Shown here: positions 1 through 7,415 of the stretch, piece by piece
Layout: every line of letters starts with the position of its first letter
Position numbering within the stretch: position 1 is the stretch's first letter
Source of the DNA: a virus
Length of the DNA stretch: 24,114 nucleotides
Reading direction: 5' to 3' (one strand)
Virus record (IMG/VR): IMGVR_UViG_3300033183_000086
Coordinates: 1 to 24,114 of that record
The notes under the pieces: generated by a model
The model's input: the letters and a program-made list of their open reading frames with translations, nothing else
The model's database searches: none
Told to the model about the DNA's origin: nothing
Made by a program: the position numbers and the translations under genes

Positions 1-2
1 CA

Positions 3-218
3 AAGGCGGCAGGCAAGGAGGTGGTCATCAAACATGTTGATGGTCCCCTGGGAGTTCGCGGTCGTAATAGCCAGAACGATCGGATCCGTCATTGCTTACG
101 TTGGGACTATACCATTAGCCTTGAGGAAGGTATTCGACGAACATACGCATGGGTAGAAGATCAGTACAACAGATCTCAATTGGAACAACATTACTCTCTT
201 GAAGAGGCTGAAGCATGA
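3..218 (+). CDS. NAD-dependent sugar epimerase, C-terminal end (GDP-mannose 3,5-epimerase-like), partial
   Basis: Only the last 71 codons are in the window; the frame is open to the left edge. The tail carries a GPxGVRGRNS segment followed by a leucine-rich stretch and a TYAWVEDQY-like end. This resembles the C-terminus of extended short-chain dehydrogenases of the GDP-mannose 3,5-epimerase type, which convert nucleotide sugars with a bound NAD. The active-site Tyr-Lys and Rossmann glycine motif lie upstream and cannot be checked. Its stop overlaps the ATG of the next gene (ATGA), so it belongs to the glycan operon and probably supplies a GDP-sugar to it. The exact substrate is uncertain; another NDP-sugar epimerase or dehydratase is possible. 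Confidence 0.7.
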   Translation, partial: KAAGKEVVIKHVDGPLGVRGRNSQNDRIRHCLRWDYTISLEEGIRRTYAWVEDQYNRSQLEQHYSLEEAEA

Positions 219-1033
219 TTGGTTTTAATGTATTAGGAAAACTTGGACAACTGGGTAACCAGATGTTCCAAGTGGCGGCTTTGAGGGGAATCGCATCAAA
301 TCGTGGATACAACTATGCGTTTCCAATCACAAATGATGTTGTGGTTGATCACCTTGGAAATAAACTGAGAGTTGACATCCATAACCCATTCACTCTACAG
401 AACGTTAGTCCTCTGAATATTCAGATGATTGATGCTGGTAGACCTGTAGTTTCTGAAGGAACGTTTCACTTCAATGAGAAACTCTTCAATGAGTGCCCTG
501 ATTGGGTGAGTCTTCAAGGTTTCTTCCAGAGTGAAAAGTATTTCTCTCACGATAAAGATATGGTTCGTGAGATGTTTACTTTCCGTCCAGAAGTCATTGA
601 TCCTGCAAAGGGGTTAGTAAACAGTTTGAATAAAGCTCCAGTTGCACTTCACATTCGTCGTGGTGATTTCCTCCGTAACTCTGGTAATCACAACAATCTT
701 GGAATTGAGTGGTATGCAAGAGCTCTAGATAAGTTTGATCTTGGTGGTCGTCAGGTCGCAATCTTCAGTGATGATACTGAGTGGTGTAAACAACAAGACT
801 TGTTTAAAGACGATGACAAGTTCTTGATTAGTGAGGGTAATTCACACTATACTGACCTTGCAATGATGTCTCTTTGTACTGGTCATATCATCGCAAACTC
901 TACTTTCTCTTGGTGGGGTGCATGGTTGGCTGATAGTAAAGAAGTGATCGCACCTAAGAAATGGTTTGGTCCTGACAACGCACACCTAGATACAAAAGAT
1001 CTTTATCCTGACCATTGGGAGGTACTTGAGTGA
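215..1033 (+). CDS. GT11-family alpha-1,2-fucosyltransferase-like glycosyltransferase
   Basis: 272 aa. The N-terminus has GQLGNQMFQ (residues 11-19). A HIRRGD motif at 146-151 is the GDP-fucose-binding signature of alpha-1,2/1,6-fucosyltransferases. FSDD at 184-187 and ANSTFSWWGAWL near 227-238 are also typical of GT11. The length suits the bacterial and viral family. The predicted reaction is transfer of fucose, or a related GDP-sugar, to a glycan acceptor. The ATG overlaps the stop of the epimerase-like gene (ATGA), and a GDP-mannose-derived donor from that pathway would fit. The next gene starts with GTG inside its stop. The family call is strong; donor and acceptor are inferred. Confidence 0.88.
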   Translation: MIGFNVLGKLGQLGNQMFQVAALRGIASNRGYNYAFPITNDVVVDHLGNKLRVDIHNPFTLQNVSPLNIQMIDAGRPVVSEGTFHFNEKLFNECPDWVSLQGFFQSEKYFSHDKDMVREMFTFRPEVIDPAKGLVNSLNKAPVALHIRRGDFLRNSGNHNNLGIEWYARALDKFDLGGRQVAIFSDDTEWCKQQDLFKDDDKFLISEGNSHYTDLAMMSLCTGHIIANSTFSWWGAWLADSKEVIAPKKWFGPDNAHLDTKDLYPDHWEVLE

Positions 1034-1764
1034 GAGCCGCAAAAGTTGCTGTAGTATTCATTGGAACTGGAAAGTATCTCAACTTCCTTCCATCTTGGTA
1101 TGAACGTTGTGAAGAGAACTTTCTTCCTGACATGGAGAAACAATATTTTGTTTTCACCGATGGTAATGTTCCAGAAGTACCAGACAATGCCATCGTATAT
1201 CCAGTAGAACATCTGGAATGGCCATACATCACTCTCTATCGATTTGATATTATCAATAGAGCCCGTAAAGAACTTAATAAGTTTGATTGGTTAGTCTTCC
1301 TTGATGCAGATATGGCTGTGGTAGACAAGGTAACTCCAGAGGAGTTCTTTGATAACACTGGAACCAAGTCTTTCTTTGGTGTTCATCACCCATGTCACTT
1401 CCTGAAGTTCCCTCCACACAATCAACCACCTGGTTCGTTTGAAACCAATCCTCTTTCAACTGCAAAAGTTCCTGAGGATTATGACTTTTCGATCTATTGG
1501 CAAGGATGTCTCTGGGGTGGCCGAGTTCCAGATGTGATTGAGATGATGGATGAACTTCATGATCGCATTACAAAGGATGAGAAGAATAATGTAATTGCTG
1601 TATGGCATGATGAGAGTCACCTCAATGCCTTCTATGCACAAAACAAAGAAAGAGTTCATACTCTTGGTCCAGAGTTTGCATTTCCAGAAGTCTTTGCAGA
1701 AGCGTGTGACTTCCAACCTAAGATGGTTCACTTAGCAAAGGACAATAGTAAGTATCATGCCTAA
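1030..1764 (+). CDS. GT6-family glycosyltransferase (ABO / alpha-1,3-galactosyltransferase-like)
   Basis: 244 aa, started at GTG 1030, which overlaps the upstream stop (GTGA). A DxD metal-nucleotide-sugar site is seen as FLDADM (D92, D94). The GT6 signature WHDESHLN is intact at 192-199. The segment YWQGCLWGG (157-164) aligns with the acceptor-side region of ABO-type enzymes. There is no membrane anchor, so it would be a soluble catalytic domain. The family retains configuration and transfers Gal or GalNAc to galactosyl acceptors. Many bacterial GT6 enzymes have NxN in place of DxD, whereas this one keeps DxD as animal enzymes do; a DxD-type GT6 has been noted before in a cyanophage. It directly follows the fucosyltransferase-like gene, which is suggestive because ABO enzymes act on fucosylated acceptors. 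Confidence 0.9.
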   Translation: MRAAKVAVVFIGTGKYLNFLPSWYERCEENFLPDMEKQYFVFTDGNVPEVPDNAIVYPVEHLEWPYITLYRFDIINRARKELNKFDWLVFLDADMAVVDKVTPEEFFDNTGTKSFFGVHHPCHFLKFPPHNQPPGSFETNPLSTAKVPEDYDFSIYWQGCLWGGRVPDVIEMMDELHDRITKDEKNNVIAVWHDESHLNAFYAQNKERVHTLGPEFAFPEVFAEACDFQPKMVHLAKDNSKYHA

Positions 1765-2419
1765 GAAACGTATTGCGATTCTTTATTCTGGTCAACCAAG
1801 GGCTTGGAGAGAGTGTTTTCCAAACCACATGAGGTTCTTGTTCCAACCAAATATGGAACATGAGATTGATGTCTTTGCACACATCTGGACACCTAATAAT
1901 GGACCAGAGGATAAAACTCTTCACTATTTTGTGGAGAGTTTGTATAACATCAGGGGTATTGAATGGGAACCTGCAAAGAGTTTTGAACATGAGACGATCG
2001 TACCAGATCCCCGTGCATATCATCCATTAAACAATATTGTTTCCCAATCTTACAGCCTGTGGAAGACCTGGGACATGATGGATAAATACGTGCAGGAATA
2101 TGGGGAATACGATATTGTCGTAAGAACCAGAACCGACAACTGGTTCGTTGAACCATTGGGTAACCTATCTGATTATGATCCCGAAGGACTTCATATCACA
2201 GATATTCAAAGTCACGAAGACTATGCATTAGGAGATACTTTTGCTTGGGGTGACTACGATGCAATGAAAGCTTATTGCAGTATGTTCCCAGACTTCGAAA
2301 CTATGGTTGAAGAAGGGGCTAGAGTAAATCCCGAATGTCTGTTAGGATGGGCTATTAAGAGGAACAATATTAGTGTTCATAAACACCCAATATATCCCAA
2401 ACTTTATAGAGACGTTTGA
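1757..2419 (+). CDS. GQPR-motif family protein A, putative glycosyltransferase
   Basis: 220 aa, overlapping the GT6 gene by 8 nt. An initial beta strand leads into SGQPR (11-15). An R-x-D motif follows a hydrophobic strand (VVRTRTD, ending at 127), which looks like the metal-binding corner of a GT-A glycosyltransferase fold. The same two landmarks occur in the proteins at 3804-4532 and 5716-6459, so the window holds three paralogues. This copy is the most divergent and lacks the DRYDTDVY block the other two share. I know of no characterised member. The glycosyltransferase role is inferred from the motif layout and from its position among recognised glycosyltransferases. It could instead transfer a non-sugar group. 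Confidence 0.6.
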   Translation: MPKKRIAILYSGQPRAWRECFPNHMRFLFQPNMEHEIDVFAHIWTPNNGPEDKTLHYFVESLYNIRGIEWEPAKSFEHETIVPDPRAYHPLNNIVSQSYSLWKTWDMMDKYVQEYGEYDIVVRTRTDNWFVEPLGNLSDYDPEGLHITDIQSHEDYALGDTFAWGDYDAMKAYCSMFPDFETMVEEGARVNPECLLGWAIKRNNISVHKHPIYPKLYRDV

Positions 2420-3804
2420 TGACTAAACTTGTAATCTTTGATCTTGATGGTGTACTGATTGACAGTAAAGATTATCACTTTGATGCACTCAACAATGCAC
2501 TTGCAAAAGTTGGTGAACAATATGTAATCACACGTCAAGAACACGTTAGTATCTACGACGGTCTTCCTACTAGACCAAAACTTCAGTTATTAACAAAGAA
2601 TAAAGGTCTTCCAACTGAATACTACGATCAGATTTGGAAAGACAAACAAGAAGAAACTCTCAAGATCTTTGATGATCAAGTTCGCAAAGACTATGAGTTG
2701 ATGGGTTACTTCCAACAACTGAAGGATGAGGGTTACAGTATTGCCGTTGCATCAAATTCAATTCGTAATACTGTAAAAATTATTCTTTTGCGTCTGGGTC
2801 TGCTTGAGTTTATCGATCTATACATTAGTAATGAAGATGTATATCGTAACAAGCCCTACCCAGAAATGTACTGGAAGTGTATGATTAGGTTGGGTGCCCT
2901 TCCTAAGGACACTGTGATTGTGGAAGACAGTCATATTGGTCGTCAAGGAGCTATTGACAGTAAGTGTCATTTGGTTCCTGTTGATGACCGCAAAGATTTC
3001 AGTCAACAAAAAGTTGACAAGATCAAATCTATCTTAAACGATACTAGTAAGAAAAAAATTGCCTGGAGGTCTGAGAAAATGAACGTTCTGGTTCCTATGG
3101 CTGGTGCGGGTAGTCGATTTGCCAAGGTCGGTTATACGTTCCCTAAGCCTCTGATTGAAGTAAAGGGTAAACCCATGATCCAAGTGGTTGTGGAAGCTCT
3201 GAATGTTGAAGCCAAATATACTTACGTTGTTCAGAAAGAACACTATGAGAAGTACAATCTTCAGTATCTTCTGAATCTTCTGACACCTGGATGTAATATT
3301 GTTCAGGTTGATGGTCTGACTGAAGGTGCTGCTTGTACTACTCTGCTTGCAAAAGAGTTCATCAACAATGATGAGCCTCTGATCATGACCAACTCTGACC
3401 AGTTGATTCTGTGGGATTCTAATGAAACCCTCTATGCGTTTAACAATGACAACGTGGACGGCGGTATCGTCACTTTCCCTGCCACCCATCCAAAGTGGTC
3501 CTTCGCCAAACTTGGTGATGATGGGTATGTCTGTGAGGTCGCAGAGAAGAAGCCCATCAGTAATCATGCTACTGCTGGTATCTACTACTGGAAACATGGC
3601 TCCGACTATGTTAAGTACGCAGAACAAATGATTGAGAAGAACATTCGTGTGAACAACGAGTTCTACGTCTGCCCTGTATACAACGAAGCCATTGGTGATG
3701 GTAAGAAAATCCGTATCAAGGAAATTGGTACTGAAGATATGTGGGGTCTTGGAACTCCTGAAGATCTGGATTACTTCCTGGAGAACTACAAAGGAGAAGT
3801 CTGA
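2419..3804 (+). CDS. Fusion of HAD-superfamily phosphatase/phosphomutase and sugar-phosphate nucleotidyltransferase
   Basis: 461 aa from ATG 2419 (TGATG overlap); a TTG three bases upstream is less likely. Residues 1-205 form a HAD domain of beta-phosphoglucomutase type: FDLDG (D8, D10), ASNS (111-114), K145 and VEDSHIG (D170). After a Lys-rich linker (~206-220), residues 221-461 form a nucleotidyltransferase: GAGSRF (229-234), TFPKPLIEV (240-248), and NSDQ (325-328). The fusion could handle successive steps, preparing a sugar phosphate and then activating it as an NDP-sugar. Met221 is preceded by a good ribosome-binding site, so a separate nucleotidyltransferase may also be made. The HAD half is a paralogue of the stand-alone HAD at 4529-5206. 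The exact sugar is unknown. Confidence 0.88.
   Translation: MTKLVIFDLDGVLIDSKDYHFDALNNALAKVGEQYVITRQEHVSIYDGLPTRPKLQLLTKNKGLPTEYYDQIWKDKQEETLKIFDDQVRKDYELMGYFQQLKDEGYSIAVASNSIRNTVKIILLRLGLLEFIDLYISNEDVYRNKPYPEMYWKCMIRLGALPKDTVIVEDSHIGRQGAIDSKCHLVPVDDRKDFSQQKVDKIKSILNDTSKKKIAWRSEKMNVLVPMAGAGSRFAKVGYTFPKPLIEVKGKPMIQVVVEALNVEAKYTYVVQKEHYEKYNLQYLLNLLTPGCNIVQVDGLTEGAACTTLLAKEFINNDEPLIMTNSDQLILWDSNETLYAFNNDNVDGGIVTFPATHPKWSFAKLGDDGYVCEVAEKKPISNHATAGIYYWKHGSDYVKYAEQMIEKNIRVNNEFYVCPVYNEAIGDGKKIRIKEIGTEDMWGLGTPEDLDYFLENYKGEV
3065..3081 (+). promoter_or_regulatory. Internal Shine-Dalgarno and in-frame ATG inside the HAD-nucleotidyltransferase fusion
   Basis: GGAGG at 3065-3069 lies 9 nt before an in-frame ATG at 3079, exactly at the first residue of the nucleotidyltransferase domain (Met221 of the fusion). 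Most genes in this cassette have only weak ribosome-binding sites, so a strong one at a domain boundary is unlikely to be coding noise. It suggests either a relic of two formerly separate genes or production of a free ~241-aa nucleotidyltransferase in addition to the fusion. Confidence 0.55.
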
Positions 3805-4532
3805 TGAAAGTTGCACTTCTATTCTTTGGTCAACCACGTTACCTGGATGATGAACGTCCATATAACGATTACAAAAGATTGATTCTTGATCGTTATGACA
3901 CTGATGTCTACATCCACACTTGGTTTGATGAACAAGGTGGGAAGTATGACGTATCAACTTGGGCTGAGATGCACGGTGCAAAAAACTGTGTCATCTTGCC
4001 CGATTCGATTGAAAGACTTCAGAGGATGTACAATCCTAAAGTTTTGGTACATGAAAAACCAAGGAAGTTCACTCTCCCTCCCGATGCGTTAAAATGGTGT
4101 GATGAGAGATTTACTGGTAAACATCCTGAGGGTCATTGGAACCATGGGAACTACAGTAATATCATGTCTCAACTGAAAACCATTCAACGTGTTGCAGAAC
4201 TCTATGAAGAAACTGGAGATCAACATGACATCATTGTTCTCGCTAGACTTGATACCTGGCTTGAGAACTTCCCTGAAGATCTATCTCGTCTTGATAAGTC
4301 TAAGTTCTATCTTCCTGGCCATCATCCTCGTTTCCCAGATGTGATTCATGTGTGCGGACGTAAATACCTTGGGTGGATGAAGAACGCATTTAATGATGTA
4401 AACCATCCCAATGTTTATCAACACATTTGGGAACCATCTCCAGAGGCTTTCAAAGGTAATGCATTCCTTCTGAGGTATGCACCATCAGATCTTTCTCCCG
4501 ATCCAATGAACGCACATACTGTTCGTAAATGA
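3804..4532 (+). CDS. GQPR-motif family protein B, putative glycosyltransferase
   Basis: 242 aa; its ATG overlaps the fusion-gene stop (TGATG). It carries FGQPR at 8-12, then LDRYDTDVYIHTW (28-40), and a RLD motif at 148-150 after the strand DIIVLA. The same layout occurs in protein C (5716-6459), including the shared DRYDTDVY block and a similar SQL.SIQ/KTIQ helix before the R-x-D motif. Both also begin MKVA. The fold looks like a compact GT-A type enzyme without signal peptide or membrane segment. The function is inferred from the cassette. The next gene overlaps its stop by 4 nt (ATGA). Confidence 0.6.
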   Translation: MKVALLFFGQPRYLDDERPYNDYKRLILDRYDTDVYIHTWFDEQGGKYDVSTWAEMHGAKNCVILPDSIERLQRMYNPKVLVHEKPRKFTLPPDALKWCDERFTGKHPEGHWNHGNYSNIMSQLKTIQRVAELYEETGDQHDIIVLARLDTWLENFPEDLSRLDKSKFYLPGHHPRFPDVIHVCGRKYLGWMKNAFNDVNHPNVYQHIWEPSPEAFKGNAFLLRYAPSDLSPDPMNAHTVRK

Positions 4533-5206
4533 CCGATACCAAACTCTGCATATTTGATGTTGATGGGGTTCTCGTAAACAGCCGAGAACTTCATTATCCT
4601 GCAACTGCATCTGCACTAGCTGATTATGGTTGTAAGTATTTTCGTGAGGAGGATGAGGCCTTTGGAACTATTCCTACCAGAGAGAAACTTCATCTTCTTG
4701 CAGAGTATGATCGAATCAAATTTGATGATGTCGAAGATATCTGGCAACTCAAAGATGATTATGCATGTGAATACTTTGATGACAAGATTCTAATCAATCA
4801 TAATATCAAAGAGTTATTTGAAGAACTAAAAAACCGTGACATTTGGATTGCCTTAGGATCCAATGCACGGTATAGTTTCTTAGAGAAAGTCATAGACGCT
4901 CTTGATGTAGACGGTCTGGTTGATCACATTGCAAGTGCTCAGGGCATGTTACCCAAACCAGATCCTTACATGTATACTTCTGCCATGGAGAAGTTTGAAG
5001 TTCTGCCTGAGAACACAGTCATCTTTGAAGACAGTGAAGTAGGGAGAAAGGCTGCATACGATAGTGGAGCTTTTGTCTATGAAGTTGAATCTTATGATGA
5101 ACTTTCAATCAAGATTTTAAATGAAATTAATTGCCCACCGTGCCAATTTAAATGGTCCGTCTCCCTCCACAGAAAATTCCCCAGAACAAATTATCTCCTG
5201 CATTGA
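4529..5206 (+). CDS. HAD-superfamily hydrolase with a run-on C-terminal tail
   Basis: 225 aa. HAD motifs are complete: FDVDG (D10, D12), GSN at 110-112, K143, and IFEDSEVG (D168). The helical cap contains IPTREKLHLL, matching GLPTRPKLQLL in the HAD half of the upstream fusion, so the two are paralogues. The domain should end near residue 197. The last 28 residues are encoded over the start of the next gene (86-nt overlap) and look like out-of-frame noise. Removing one T from TTTT at 5115-5118 would give a TAA immediately before the next ATG, so a one-base indel may have extended this protein. Likely role: a phosphatase or phosphomutase on a sugar phosphate in the glycan pathway. Confidence 0.8.
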   Translation: MTDTKLCIFDVDGVLVNSRELHYPATASALADYGCKYFREEDEAFGTIPTREKLHLLAEYDRIKFDDVEDIWQLKDDYACEYFDDKILINHNIKELFEELKNRDIWIALGSNARYSFLEKVIDALDVDGLVDHIASAQGMLPKPDPYMYTSAMEKFEVLPENTVIFEDSEVGRKAAYDSGAFVYEVESYDELSIKILNEINCPPCQFKWSVSLHRKFPRTNYLLH

Positions 5207-5579
5207 ACAGGGATATGATGTAGAAGTTGATGTTCGTTATGATCCAAAGTCAGATACTCTCTGGTTGGGTCATGACGAACCTCAGTATATGGTGACATGG
5301 TATTGGTTGGCTGGTAAAGCTGATCATCTCTGGGTTCATTGTAAAGACATCACAACTTTTCATGAGTTTTCTACTAAGACCAGTGGATATAATTACTTCT
5401 GGCATCAAGAAGATGATTACACTTTGACCAGTAAACAACGTATCTGGGCCTATCCTGGTAAAACATACACAGAGAATACTGTCATTGTTATGCCAGAGTG
5501 GAGTAAGATGAGTTGGGATATGTTGAAAGTGACTAATTGTTATGGTGTTTGTTCCGATTACGTTGAGAAACTAAAATGA
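5121..5579 (+). CDS. GDPD / PI-PLC-like TIM-barrel protein, short form
   Basis: 152 aa. The start has LIAHRA, then STENSPEQI, then VEVDVR and LGHDE, matching the order of catalytic motifs in glycerophosphodiester phosphodiesterases (HR, E, ExD, H). At 152 aa it is much shorter than the usual ~240-aa barrel, so it may be a reduced relative rather than a complete phosphodiesterase. It has no signal peptide. Short proteins of this kind occur in some polysaccharide loci. It lies between the HAD gene, which overlaps its first 86 nt, and an AbrB-like gene. It may process a glycerol-phosphate-type decoration; that role is an inference. Confidence 0.65.
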   Translation: MKLIAHRANLNGPSPSTENSPEQIISCIEQGYDVEVDVRYDPKSDTLWLGHDEPQYMVTWYWLAGKADHLWVHCKDITTFHEFSTKTSGYNYFWHQEDDYTLTSKQRIWAYPGKTYTENTVIVMPEWSKMSWDMLKVTNCYGVCSDYVEKLK

Positions 5580-5719
5580 TTATTACTCTAGAAGAAAACG
5601 AAGACGGTTTGATTTTTCCAATCCCCGATGAAATATTTGATAAACTCTCTTGGAAGGAAGGTGATCAAGTTGAGTGGATTAACAATGAAGATGGCACACT
5701 AACCATTAGAAAAGTATGA
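5576..5719 (+). CDS. AbrB/MazE-like swapped-hairpin mini-protein
   Basis: 47 aa, overlapping both neighbours by 4 nt (ATGA at each end). The pattern is FPIPDEIFDKLSWKEGDQV, then E-W, then DGTLTIRK. This is the layout of SpoVT/AbrB-type DNA-binding domains: an IP.EI.DKLGW.EGD core followed by a short beta hairpin. Such domains occur in transition-state regulators and in antitoxins. No adjacent toxin gene is visible. In the middle of an operon it could be a phage regulator acting elsewhere. It is too short to exclude another beta-rich fold. Confidence 0.62.
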   Translation: MIITLEENEDGLIFPIPDEIFDKLSWKEGDQVEWINNEDGTLTIRKV

Positions 5720-6459
5720 AAGTAGCCTGTCTTTACTACGGTCAACCACGATTCACAAACAATCCATATTGTTTTGAGAGTCATAAGAAGTTTATCTTTG
5801 ACCGTTATGATACGGATGTTTATGCACATCTATGGTGGGATGAGGATGAAGACTATGATCGTTCTCATGTAACTGACTGGGAGTTCTCTTCTTGGTTGCA
5901 GATGGAGAAGTGTCCCAAGGATAAAGAAGATCTAGCTCATTTCGTTGATAAGTGGCAACCACTTAAGATGAAGACTTCCAAACCAAAAGAGTTTTGGAAT
6001 GAGAAAATGTGGGGTGAGGTTGAGAAAAGATTTGATACTGAAAGGTTTCACAAGAAGAACTTTCATAATCAACTTTCTCAACTGTATTCAATTCAACAGG
6101 TTAGTGAACTTGTTGAAGATTATAATCAATACGATTTCATCATCACTATCCGCAGCGACATAAATATCTGGGACTATCCAGATCTGAACCAACTACCGAA
6201 GAATAAGCTTTATCTTTCAAGTCACGCGATGCCTTTTCCTGACTTGGGATTTATCTTCCCTCCAAGGTTCAAGAGATTTCTTAGAACTTATGAACACTGT
6301 GAGAAAAATTTGGTAAACTGGGATCTGTGTTGGGCTCCAGTTGCAGAAGCGTTCAAATATTCATGTTTCAAACGCAACTATAGTGAGAGTGATCTACTTC
6401 GTGGTCCTCTCCCTCTACGGCTAGTTCGTGGTGTTGACTGTCAAGGACCTACGTGGTAA
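5716..6459 (+). CDS. GQPR-motif family protein C, putative glycosyltransferase
   Basis: 247 aa, ATG overlapping the upstream stop (ATGA). It has YGQPR at 8-12, FDRYDTDVYAHLW at 28-40 and an IRSD motif at 145-148, so it is the closest relative of protein B. The shared blocks cover the N-terminal nucleotide-binding half; the C-terminal halves differ more, as expected for different acceptors. It has no signal peptide or membrane segment. Activity is inferred from the motif layout and from the GT4 gene that follows 2 nt after its stop. Confidence 0.6.
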   Translation: MKVACLYYGQPRFTNNPYCFESHKKFIFDRYDTDVYAHLWWDEDEDYDRSHVTDWEFSSWLQMEKCPKDKEDLAHFVDKWQPLKMKTSKPKEFWNEKMWGEVEKRFDTERFHKKNFHNQLSQLYSIQQVSELVEDYNQYDFIITIRSDINIWDYPDLNQLPKNKLYLSSHAMPFPDLGFIFPPRFKRFLRTYEHCEKNLVNWDLCWAPVAEAFKYSCFKRNYSESDLLRGPLPLRLVRGVDCQGPTW

Positions 6460-6461
6460 TT

Positions 6462-7415
6462 ATGAGAATCGTACTTATTGGACCAGGAATTATGCCCATC
6501 CCTCCAGTGGGATGGGGTGCATGTGAGATCCTAATCTGGGATACAAAACTTGCATTAGAGAAGTTGGGCCATAAGGTCCACATCGTAAACACAAAGGACT
6601 CTAGACAGATTCTCACAGAGATCAATGACTTTCGTCCTGACTTCGTGCATGTTCACTACGATGAGTTTATTCCTCTCGTTCCGTTCATTCAATATCCAAA
6701 TGCAATCACCAGTCACTTTGGATATCTGGAAAGACCAAACATGTTCAATGGTTACATCAATGTAGCCAATGAGTTCATGCGCATCAAACCTAACATCTTC
6801 TGTCTCTCTGAAGGGATCCAGAAGGTTTATAACGTGATGTTTGATATTCCTAAAGAACGAACATGGGTGACACCAAACGGAGTTAACTCTGATGCCTTTG
6901 AATATGTTGATGATCCGCAACATACTGATCGTAGTTTGTATCTTGCAAAAGTAGACTACCGTAAGAGACAACATCTATTCCAGTCGATTGAGAGTCTCTG
7001 GTATGCAGGTAATGTTGTTGATGATAGGTTCAATAAGTCAAAGAACTATCTTGGTGAGTGGTCTAAAGATACCCTGTACAATGAACTGACCGAGTATGGT
7101 AATTTGGTTCTTCTGTCTGATGGTGAGGCTCATCCTCTTGTCTGTATGGAAGCTCTGAACGCAGGACTTGGTGTGGTAGTATGTGAATGGGGTAAGGCTA
7201 ATCTGGACATTGATAAAGAATTCATTACCGTTATCCCAGAAGACAAGATCGAAGACATTGAGTATGTAGAAAAAGAAATCATCAAGAATCGTGAATACTC
7301 TGTTCAACATAGAGATGAGATTCGTGAATATGGAAAACAGTTTGATTGGGTAAACGTACTCAAGACACACTACATCCCTGCCGTTGAAGAGGTAATCGCA
7401 AACCATGGATCGTAA
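6462..7415 (+). CDS. GT4-family (GT-B fold) glycosyltransferase
   Basis: 317 aa from ATG 6462, 2 nt after the preceding stop; a GTG at 6453 would overlap that gene and is less likely. The N-terminal half begins RIVLIGPG with PPVGWGACE, the glycine-rich first loop of GT4 enzymes. VTPNGV (136-141) starts the second Rossmann half. The C-terminal half has the nucleotide-sugar EX7E pair in GEAHPLVCMEAL (E222, E230). It is slightly shorter than typical GT4 proteins (~350-400 aa), with the reduction between the two halves. It probably transfers a sugar from an NDP donor to a growing glycan at the cytoplasmic face of the membrane. Donor and acceptor are unknown. Confidence 0.83.
   Translation: MRIVLIGPGIMPIPPVGWGACEILIWDTKLALEKLGHKVHIVNTKDSRQILTEINDFRPDFVHVHYDEFIPLVPFIQYPNAITSHFGYLERPNMFNGYINVANEFMRIKPNIFCLSEGIQKVYNVMFDIPKERTWVTPNGVNSDAFEYVDDPQHTDRSLYLAKVDYRKRQHLFQSIESLWYAGNVVDDRFNKSKNYLGEWSKDTLYNELTEYGNLVLLSDGEAHPLVCMEALNAGLGVVVCEWGKANLDIDKEFITVIPEDKIEDIEYVEKEIIKNREYSVQHRDEIREYGKQFDWVNVLKTHYIPAVEEVIANHGS

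Noticed and set aside
3034-3981. 315-aa open frame on the minus strand
   Set aside because: It lies opposite two well-supported + strand genes, has no recognisable motif, and no minus-strand gene is otherwise supported in the window.
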